64,000 bases of DNA from Prionace glauca (taxonomy: Eukaryota > Chordata > Chondrichthyes > Carcharhiniformes > Carcharhinidae): NCBI GenBank assembly GCA_037974335.1, contig CM075724.1, positions 71,976,850-72,040,849 on the forward strand, written 5' to 3'. Of the stretch, positions 12,005 through 21,293 are shown one piece after another (positions within the stretch are counted from its first letter, which is position 1; each line of letters opens with the position of its first letter). The notes beneath the pieces are model-generated. The model did not search any database, was not told where the DNA came from, and saw only the letters and a list, made by a program, of their open reading frames with translations. A program made the position numbers and the translations under genes.

Positions 12005-12907
12005 TAGTATTTCAAAGACAACGACACGAACGTTGGTGGTGTTGTGGATAGTCTGCAGGGATGTCGGAAGTTGCAGCGTGACATAGATAGGATGCAAGAC
12101 TGGGCGGAGAAGTGGCAGATAGACAAGGACACAAATGAATGTGTAGTGGTTCATTTTGGCAGGTCCAATGGGATGAAGGAGTACAATATCAAGGGTAGGA
12201 CTCTTAGCAATGTTAAGGAGCACAAGAACTTTAGCGTCCCGATCCATAGGACTCTTAAATTGGCCTCGCAGGTGGAGGATATGGTCAAGAAGGCCTAAGG
12301 TGTGCTAGCCTTCATTAATCGAGGGATTGAGTTTAGGAGTCGGGAGGTAATGCTGCAACTTTATAAGACCCTTGTCAGACCCCACTTGGAGCTCTGTGCG
12401 CAGTTCTGGTCGCCTCACTACAAGAAGGATGTGGAGGTTATTGAGAGGGTGCAGAGGAGATTTACAAGGGTGTTGCCTGCATTGGGAGGCATGCCTTATG
12501 AAGATAGGTTGAGGGAGCCAAATCTCTTCTCCCTGGAGAGACGATGATTGAGAGGTGACCTGATGGAGATTTAGAAGTGTTGAGAGGTATAGGTAGGGTG
12601 GATTCTCGGTGGCTATTTCCCAGGGCTGAAATGGTCGCTACGAGAGGGCACAGATTTAAGGTGCTGGGGAGCAGGTACAGAAGAGAAGTCAGGGGTAAGT
12701 TTTTCACTCAGAGGGTGGTGAGTGAGTGGAATCGACTGCCGTCGGTGGTGGTACAGGCGAACTCGCTGAAGTCTTTGAAGAGCCTCCTGGATGTGTACAT
12801 GGGATTTATTGGGATTGAGAGTTATAGATAGGCCTGGTAGGTATGGATCTGATCAGCGCAACTTGTGGGCTGAAGGGTCTGTTTGTGCTGTAGTGTTTTA
12901 TGTTCGA
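12005..12907 (+). mobile_element. Diverged LINE A 3' copy, plus strand
   Basis: It starts just after the RT catalytic block (DTNVGGVVDSLQGC near 12,020), passes NECVVVHFGRSNGMKEY, FWSPHYKKDVEVIERVQRRF and GKFFTQRVVSEWNRLPS, and ends GTTTTATGTTC. It has frame breaks near 12,300 and 12,570. Older than the other lineage A copies in the window. Confidence 0.83.
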
Positions 12908-12909
12908 AG

Positions 12910-13400
12910 TTCATCACACCCCCGAAATGACCATTTGCTGGCTGGCGAACTAAGCCAGTAATGGTACTACTGGGCCACTCTTTGGAATGGACTTGACTGT
13001 TTCCCTAATACATTCTGTTTCCTTGCCACACTCGATGCTTCCTCGAAGCGTTCGGCAACATAGACGGCAGAGTATTCAGCTAAGGGAGGGAGTGATAAGT
13101 TGTAACCAGTATTATGTTTCTTTGCCAATGCTTGACTGATGCTAAAAGACTTCCAAGTCGACGCTGAAAATTTCCATGGGAGCTTCTTCCCGACAGACTA
13201 TCACTTTGCTGTCAGCTCTCTTGTGTCTATGGATCAGTTCTATTATCAAACAGCATGTAATCGACATTGGTCGAAATGGTGTAGGCATAATTATTTGCAA
13301 TGTGTGTTTGTCAGGATGGCATAGTCAGTTTGCTTTTGGCAAATTGGTGGGATGATTCTCCTCACTTTGGCATATGATGTTTTGCAAGGTCGACGGTTCT
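12910..13400. other. No gene seen
   Basis: Short frames only. Probably an older repeat continuous with the LINE relic that follows. Confidence 0.35.
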
Positions 13401-14620
13401 GTGTCTTTTCTGTTGCCGGTTGAGGAGACTGGGTTCATTTATTACTCTGTAGCTTTTGTACAGCAAAGTGACTTGTTAGGCGATTTCAAATGACATTTAA
13501 GGACCGCCCATGTTACTGTGGATCTGGAGTCACATATTGCCAAAGCAAGAACAAATTTCATTTCCTAAATATCATTCGGGGCATTAGAGAAGCATGTACT
13601 CTTTTATGACAAGAGTTCCCTGAGTCTAATAGCCTGGGCCTTTGGCTTCCCATGTGTATCCACAGCAATCCCCGGGAAATGAATTTTAAGTGATGGTGCT
13701 CCCATGTACCTGTCGCTTTTGACTTGGGCTTGAATGGTGCAGCCTCGGAAGACTTGGTGAGTTACTGAAGGGCACCTTATAGGTGCCATACACTGCCGTC
13801 AATATTCATTGCTTTTAAAGGGTGCAAATGCCTTATGAAGGGATAACACTCAAACGCACTGTTTTGACATGGATGACGTAAAGCTTCTTGAGTGTTATGG
13901 GATATGCACTCATCCAGACAAGTGCAGAGTGTTGCATTACACTGCTGACTTGCGACCTCTTGCTCGTGGGAAGGTTTGGGAAGTCTAAGTTAGTTACCAG
14001 AGTCTGCTTAGATTTTGATTTGCTTAGTTCATGAAAATATTGAGTTCGCTGTTCCAATTTAGTCTCTAGTTAATGATGAGCCTCAGGATGCTTACAGAAT
14101 GAAATTTTGTTATTTTAATGCCAAGATGTTTTAGATATACTCTTGTTGCTAATGGTCATTGCCAGGAAAGTGTGGGTTGCGAATGCAAATTTCCACTTGT
14201 CAGTCCAAGCCTCGATACTGTCCAGATGTTGCTGTCTTTGCACAAGAGTTGCTTCTATAGCTTATTAGTCAGGAATAAACACTGCGCAGTCATCAGCGAC
14301 ATCCACACGTCTGGCCTTTTATTGGAAGGAACATCATTGATGAAACAGTTGAAGATGGTTGGGCCGTGAACATACTCCTGCTGTGATATTCTGGAGCTAA
14401 GGTGATTGACTTCCAGTCAGCGCATCCAGCCTCCTCTGTGCTGGTTATGAGTCCAATAACTTTTTCTGCAGATTCTCATTTACGCCAGTTTTCCTAAAAA
14501 TCTTGATGTCATACCTGGTCTAATGGTGTCTTACTGTTGAGAGCAGTAACCTTCACCTTACCTCCGTCGACGAGCGTTTCAACATTATGGGTTATTGAAC
14601 TAATTCATCAGTTATTGTTT
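13400..14620 (-). mobile_element. Relic of a non-CR1 LINE (I/Nimb-like reverse transcriptase end)
   Basis: The minus strand codes remnants such as SVMQHSALVWMSAYPITLKK (14,057-13,833), typical of the RT C-terminal region of I/Nimb-type LINEs (S-V-M-E-Y-S-P-L-A-W-M-S pattern). The plus strand reads the matching antisense, for example AGCTTCTTGAGTGTTATGGG and GATGAAACAGTTGAAGATGG. Orientation and order are consistent over about 1.2 kb. Family name is from memory of the motif, not a search. Confidence 0.55.
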
Positions 14621-15050
14621 GGATCTCCATGCCACATGTTGTTTCAACTTTTTGGCATGAACCTTGTTATGTATTGAATCTTCACCAGTGTAACCCTTCA
14701 TTTCTATGAACGTCTTATTTTATATAACAACACGCTCGTAGGAAATTGGAGCAAGAGTGAACCATTCTACTCCAAGAGCATGTGCCACTCAAAAGCTATA
14801 TCTTGGCTGACCTTCTATCTCAACCTCATTTTCCAGTACTATCCCAATTTCCGGAGATGCCTTTAGAGTCTAAAGAAATGGCTCACTTTGCCTTTAATGT
14901 CTTCAATGACAGAGTCGCCAGAGTCTTCTCGTGTAAAGATACAACGCACTTTAAATGGAGAAATATCTTGCAACTTCATTCAGAAATGGTATACGCATTA
15001 TTCTGTCAGTACGTCCCATTTTTCTCTAGATTCCTGAGTCAGGAGAACAA

Positions 15051-15412
15051 CATAGAACATAGAACATAGAACATTACAGCACAAACAGGCCCTTCGGCCC
15101 TCGAGTTGCGCCATCACATCAACCCCACCAATCTATAGACCTATCTATAACCCCCAATCCCATTACACCCCATATACTCATCCAGAAATCTTTTAAAAGA
15201 CCCCAGCGAGTTCGCCTCCACCACCGACGACGGCAGCCGATTCCATTCACTCACCACCCTCTGAGTGAAAAACTTACCCCTAACATCACCTCTGTACTTC
15301 CCTCCCCGCACCTTAAATCTGTGTCCTCTCGTAGCGACCATTTCAACCCGGGGAAATAGCCTCTGAGAGTCCACCCTATCTATTCCTCTCAACATTTTAT
15401 AAACTTCTATCA
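15051..15412 (-). mobile_element. Very short LINE A 3' copy inside an ancient CR1
   Basis: The tail repeat CATAGAACATAGAACATAG starts the copy and it stops after about 360 bp at CTTCTATCA. The coding part (VYKMLRGIDRVDSQRLFPRV to the end) is unbroken. On either side the older CR1 reading continues, so the insertion point is exact to a few bases. Confidence 0.87.
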
Positions 15413-15842
15413 TTCGACATCTATAGTTTTGAATCCTGTAAGTGATTTGTGTATTTGAATGCAACAAAATTGCATTCTTCTCAGCACTGGAAATAGAAAG
15501 TTTTGACCTCAATCTCTTCCTATAGTAAAATCTTCAATACATTTTCCTGCATTGGTTGCATGACGTGCATTTCCATTACGAGGCAAAAGGATGAAAACTG
15601 TACACAGTACTGAAGGTGCATCCCACCATAGCTCTGTCATTGCAACAAGTATTTTCTCCAATAATGACCGGCTCTCGCAACAAATGTGAACATGTTATTT
15701 GCCGTCCCAAATAGTCGCAACACTTGCGTCTTAGATTTCACGGTCTCATGAGCAATACAACAAAAGTCCCTTTATAAATCAATACTTTTTATTCAGTCTT
15801 CATTTATGAAAGAATTTACATTACCGCCTGTGCTACATAAGC

Positions 15843-16195
15843 GGTATGGTACGGTAGCACAGTGGTGAGTAGAGCTGGTTCACAGCTCCAGGGTCCTGAG
15901 TTCAATTCTCGGTTCGGGTCACTGTCTGTGTGGGCTTTGTACGGTCTTCTCGTGTCTGCGTGGGTTTCCTCCGGGTACTTCAGTTTCCTCCCACAGTCCA
16001 AAAATGTGTGGTTTAAGTTGATTGGCCATGCTACGGAATTGTCACTTAGAGTCCAGGCAATCGTAGGTGAGAGGGATTAGTGGGTATAATGTGTAGGAAT
16101 GTTGGGATAGGGGCTGGGTAGGATTGTGTTCAGTGCAGACTCGATGGGCTGAAGGGCCTCATTCTGCTCTATAGGGTTCTATGATAATATATAAA
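15843..16195 (+). mobile_element. HE1 SINE inserted in ancient CR1
   Basis: GGTACGGTAGCACAGTGG head, CCTCCGGGTACTTCAGTTTC body and GATGGGCTGAAGGGCCTCAT tail ending GGTTCTATGA. The flanks on both sides are antisense CR1. Confidence 0.88.
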
Positions 16196-16599
16196 TTCAA
16201 ATCTCCCCATAATATTTACAAATTCCGAGTTCCTGCCGACGCAATAAACCTCTATAAGTCCTCTTGAAGTCTCTCTGCTTGTTGCTCGCAACTAACATTT
16301 CCATATAGCATTGTGCCATCTGCAATCATGGAATTCTTTTTACAATTGATCCCCTCATCAAACTCATTTATATCACTGCGAATATCTGTTGTCCATACAC
16401 TAATCGTTGCTGTTCGCCACTGTTCACAGCTACCCAAACCTGAACGGCCTGTTAATTTCCCCTCCCTGCTTTCTGCTTGTTTATCAGCTCTCAAGACATG
16501 TGAGTACTGGGGTTTTATTTACAACTCTTCTAAAGAAGCGACGATATAGGCTCCAAGGAGCAAAACATGGAATCAGGGAGAAAATCACTGGTGGGTGTG

Positions 16600-19168
16600 G
16601 CCGAGAGGCCCCAAATTATTAACTCTAAGGCTCTGAACAAGCAAATAATTGATGCGTGCAAAAACGGAACGGCAATAATCATGGGGGATTTTAAACTGCA
16701 TATTGAATGGTTGACTCAAGTCAGATGCGGTGGGCATGAAGAAGAGTCCTTAGAATGCTGTCTGGATAGTTTCCTTGAACAGTATGCTATAGAACCTACG
16801 AGGGAGCGAGTTATCTTAGATCTAGTACTGTGTAACGAGGCAGGCAGAATTAGGGATCTTCTTGTGAGGGACCTCTTGAGACGAGTGAACACAATATGGA
16901 TGAATTTCTGATACAGATGGAGGATGAGAAAGTAGGGTCCCAAACCAGTGTCCTCTGCTTGAACAGAGGGAAGTATGATAGGATGAGGGAGGAATTGGCT
17001 TATGTAGAGTGGGGGTGCAGACTGGTTGGTAAGCCAGTTGAGGAACAGTGGAAGATTTTTAAGGAGATTTTTTTTCAGTACTCAGGAAAAATATATTCTG
17101 GTGATAAAGAAGGGCTGTAAGAAAAGGGATAACCAGCCGTGGATAACAAAAGAAATAAAGGAGAGTATTAAATTAAATACCAATGCACATAGAGTGGCTA
17201 AAAATAGTGGGGAATTAGAAGATTGGGGAAGATTTAAATAAGCAACAAAGAATGACTAAGAAAGCGATAAAGGAAAGACAGAGTATGAAACTAAATTAGC
17301 TCTAATTATAAAAAAAAGTTAGTAAACGTTTTTACAAATATATAAAAAGGAAGAGAGTGGCTAGAGTAAACGTTGGACCCGTGGAGGACGAGAGGGGGGA
17401 TTTAACGGTGGGAAACGAGGAAATGGCTGAGACTTTAAATACGTTTTTGTGTTGGTCTTCACGGTGGAGGACACAAATAGCTTACCAAATATTAAAGATA
17501 GAGGGTTGGTAGGAGATGAGGTCCTTAACACAATTACTGCTACTAAAGAAGTTGTGCTTGGGAGCCTAATGGGACTGAAGGTAGACAAGTCCCTGGGACC
17601 AGATGGAATGCATCCCAGGGCACATAAATAAATGGCAGAAGTAATAACAGATGTGTTAGTAATTACTTATCAAAATTCACTGGACTCTGAGAAAGTGCCG
17701 GCAGATTGAAAACCAGCTACTATTACGCCGCTGTTTAAAAAAGGTAGTAGACAAAAGGCAACTAACTACAAACTGTTTAGCTTAATGTCTGGAGTTGGTA
17801 AAATGCTAGAATCCATCATTGAAGAAAAAATAGCAGGACAACTGGAAAGGGATGGTTCGATCAAGCAGACACAGCACGGATTCATGAAGGGAAAGTCATG
17901 TTTGACAAATTTACTGGATTTTTATGAAGATGTGATGAGTGCAGTAGACAGAAGTAAACCGGTGGATGTGGTGTTTTTAGATTTCCAGAATGTGTGTGAT
18001 AAGGTGCCTCACAAAAGGTTGCTGCGGAAGGTTAGGGTACACGGAGCTGGGGGTAAAGTGTTAGTGTGGATTGAGGATTGACTATCTAACAGGAAGCCGA
18101 GAGTTGGGATAAAGGGGTGTTTTTCTGGTTGGCCTGTGGTGACTAGTGGCATGCCGCAGGGATCGGTGCTGCGGCCTCAACTGTTCATCACATAACTAGA
18201 CGATCTGGAGGGTGTGGTTGAGTGTAGGGTAACAAAGTTTGCTGATCACAGGAAGATGAGTGGAAAAGCGAATTGTGTGGAGGATGCGAAAAGTCTGCAG
18301 AGAGATTTCGATACGCTGAGTGAGTGGGCAAGAATCTGGCAGATGGAGTCTAACGTTGGTAAATGTGAAGTTATCCACTTTGGAAGAAATAATAGTAGGA
18401 TGAAATATTATTAAAATGGTGAAAAGCTGCAACAAAAAGGTGCAGAGGGACGTGGGGGTCCTTGTGCATGAATCGCAAAAACTCAGCCTGCAGGTGCAGC
18501 AGGTGATCAAGAAGGCGAATGGAATGTTGGCCTTTATCGCGAGGGGGTTACAACATAGAAACAGGGAGGTCTTGCTGCAACTGTACAATGCACTGGTGAA
18601 GCCGCAACTGAAGCACTGTGTGCAATTTTGGTCCCCTTATTTGGTCCTCTTATATATAAGGATATATTGGCCTTAGAGGGAGTACAGAGAAGGTTCACCA
18701 GGTTGGTACCGGAGGTGAGATGGTTAGGTTAAGAGGAGAGATTGAGTAGATTGGGCCTGTACTCTTTGGAGTTTAGAAGGCTGAGGGGGGGATCTTATAT
18801 AGACATTTAAGATAATGAAGGGGCTACATAGGGTAGAGGTATTTTCACTTAGAAAGGAAACCAGGACTAGAGGGCACAGCCTCAAAATAAAGAGCGGGGG
18901 GGGGGGGGGGGTCGCAGTTTAGAACAGAGTTGAGGAGGAACTTCTTCTCTCAGAGGGTAGTGAATCTCTGGAATTCTCTGCCCATTGAATTGGTGGAGGC
19001 TACCCCGTTGAATATGTGTAAGTCACGCGTAGATACATTTCTGATCGATAAGGGAATTTTGGGTTGCAGGCTGGTAAGTGGACCTGATCCATGATCTCAT
19101 TGAATGGCGGGGCAGGCTCAAGGGCCTGAATGGCCTACTCCTGCTCTTATTTCTTATGTTCTTAAAGC
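16600..19168 (+). mobile_element. Degenerate LINE D copy, plus strand
   Basis: It begins in the endonuclease (AIIMGDFKLHIEW near 16,680), passes NQPWITKEIKESIKL, KSLGPDGMHP, QHGFMKGKSC and VVFLDFQNVCDKVPHKR, and ends at TTCTTATGTTCTT near 19,167. FADD is altered to FADH. A G-run of about 16 lies at 18,896-18,911, at the same place where other D copies have G-runs. Many frame breaks. Confidence 0.85.
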
Positions 19169-19189
19169 TCTTCGAGGTAGGTTATCTGT

Positions 19190-20300
19190 TCGAGTTTCAA
19201 AAAAGATGAATTCCCCAGTTGTCTTCTAATTTTACTCATTAATTCTAGGTCTTATTGTTCATTAATCCCATTTCTTTCAGTATCTTTGAATCGATTTTCC
19301 TCTTTGAAGACAAATGCACAATGCATTTTATGTACACTTTCTTCTTCTCAGCTTAAGCCTTCCTGTTCCTGCCTGTAATTGTCTCGCATTTGCTAATACC
19401 TCCCTCCTTCCGAACTTACATAAGCTTTTATAGTGGATTACTAGTTTCTTACCAGCTTGGCCACAAATTCCATCTAGAAATTATTTTTTGCGTTTCTTGA
19501 TCTTGGCCATCAATTGCTGAATTCTAAAAACATACAAATACGTCGTATCCTCAGATCTGCTTCTTCTTTGAACATTTTATCAGCTCTTCTTTTGACATTG
19601 TACAACATTTAATTTGTCTTCTTAGCCAGGACTGCATCACTTTTCTTTGTGATAATCTTATACTTCGTAACGCTTAATTGCAACAAGTTTATTATCAATA
19701 CTGGTCTTATGTTTGGATCTTTAGCATACTTTCTAGGAAACAGTGCCGTACACATTCCAGGAACATGCGCTCTAAAGCATTTGTGCTAATTGTGTTGATC
19801 CAATCCACTTGTGAGTTGAACTTCCCAATGTTTTATCTACTTCCCTAGTTACATGTCTGCATTAGTCCCTAATTTTACCATGACCCTCATATTTACAGTT
19901 GTATGGCGTATACATAGGTCACGCCAACCTTTGCTCCCACACTGTTTTTATCCTTTCTTCAGCCAAATTCATTTGACAATTTCACCTTTACAGAGAAGAA
20001 CACTTCTCGTTAAATTACTGAACACTTCTTTTTTTTTAACATTGCTATTTCATTCCGTTTTCTTTTTCCCTGTACGTCCTAAATGTTGAATTACCTTTGA
20101 TGTGCAGTTCTCATCATTTTTTCAGGCTGCATCCACATCTGCGCAATAGCAATACGATCACACCCATTTTCTTCTATTCTTCCATGAGTTGATCCACATT
20201 TTTGCAAATGCATAACATTTTAGCATATCTTTTCCAAACTTCGGATGTATTCGTTACCAGTGTTTGGACGGAGTAACAGGGTGTTATCTGAAAAATGTTA
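19190..20300 (-). mobile_element. Possible ancient CR1 relic, minus strand
   Basis: TTTTCCTCTTTGAAGACAAA and neighbouring T- and C-rich text resemble the antisense linker between endonuclease and RT of CR1. No coding frame survives, and no tail is seen. This is the only content I can suggest for this gene-free kilobase. Weak call. Confidence 0.3.
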
Positions 20301-20339
20301 GACCGTGAAGTTGTGATGAAGAAAGCCTATCGTTTGTAT

Positions 20340-20985
20340 GCCATTCATTCTAAGCAGTAGATGCAACAAGGCAAATGGCATGTTGACCTACATTGAGGAT
20401 TATTTGAATATGGGGCAAGGATTTCTTACTGAGGCTGCACAAATCTTGATGAGGTCACAAGTGGAACATTGTGTGTAGTTTTAGTCTCCTGACCTAATAA
20501 AGTATATACATGCCATAGAGGGCACACAATGAAGGTTCACCACACAGATTCTTGGAATGAGAAGTTTTTGTGTGAGGTAGGGTCAACTGTATTCACTGGA
20601 CTGGAGCGGAATGAGAGATGATCTCATTGATTATTTTTAAATGTCGGCAGGACTGGACAGAAATCGTTCTCCGATAACCTTTCTCCTCCCTGTGAGGTGT
20701 AGAACAAATTTAGGATATAGGGTAGGACAGTTAGGATTGAGATGAGAAGAAATTTGTTCATTCAGATCGTGCTGTATATCACACAAAACTGTGAATACCG
20801 AATTACTGAATATATTAAAGAAGTAAATGGATGTATTTATACCCACTAAAGGATCAATGTATATGCGATGAGAGCAGGAGTATGACATTCAGATAAAGGA
20901 TCAATCATGATTTTGTGGAATAGCAAATAAGGCTCTACTGTCGTAAGGGCTTACTTCTGGGCCTATTTACATGGCTTCTATGACT
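20340..20985 (+). mobile_element. Old CR1-like 3' end, plus strand
   Basis: Decayed sequence with CAACAAGGCAAATGGCATG, GCACACAATGAAGGTTCACC, ATGAGAGATGATCTCATTG and a TGGCTTCTATGACTCC end follows the order of a CR1 RT C-terminus and tail. It is unrelated to the young LINE that starts 220 bp further on. Confidence 0.55.
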
Positions 20986-21293
20986 CCAGCTTTTGGTTAG
21001 TTGCTTCGAACATTGCACAACTGGACGTGAACTGGACTGGTCATCGTTTAAAACAGTTGAGGGTTTTGAGCTTTACTCTCCTTTCAGGCGGCACGTTCTT
21101 TTGACGAATGCCTTTCATGGCGATTGCCTCATCTGCCCACTAGCCTTTCTACCGATCACTTTATTTGTCTAGTTCCAAGCTATAGGATTGTCGACTAAAG
21201 CAAATAGAACATAGAACATAGAACATTACAGCACAAACAGGCCCTTCGGCCCTCGAGTTGCGCCGATCGCATCAACCCCACCAATCTATAGAC

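Larger units (their letters stand above)
14735..16500 (-). mobile_element. Ancient CR1-like LINE, interrupted twice
   Basis: The reading 14,735-15,050 is a decayed CR1 3' end (plus-strand AGGAAATTGGAGCAAGAGTG, CTATCTCAACCTCATTTTCC). It resumes after the lineage A tail at 15,413 (TTTTGAATCCTGTAAGTGA, GTACACAGTACTGAAGGTG) and again after an HE1 SINE at about 16,195 (GATCCCCTCATCAAACTCA). The order of the three pieces is that of one antisense CR1. It is old and heavily diverged. Assignment rests on remembered consensus wording of CR1 tails. Confidence 0.65.
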
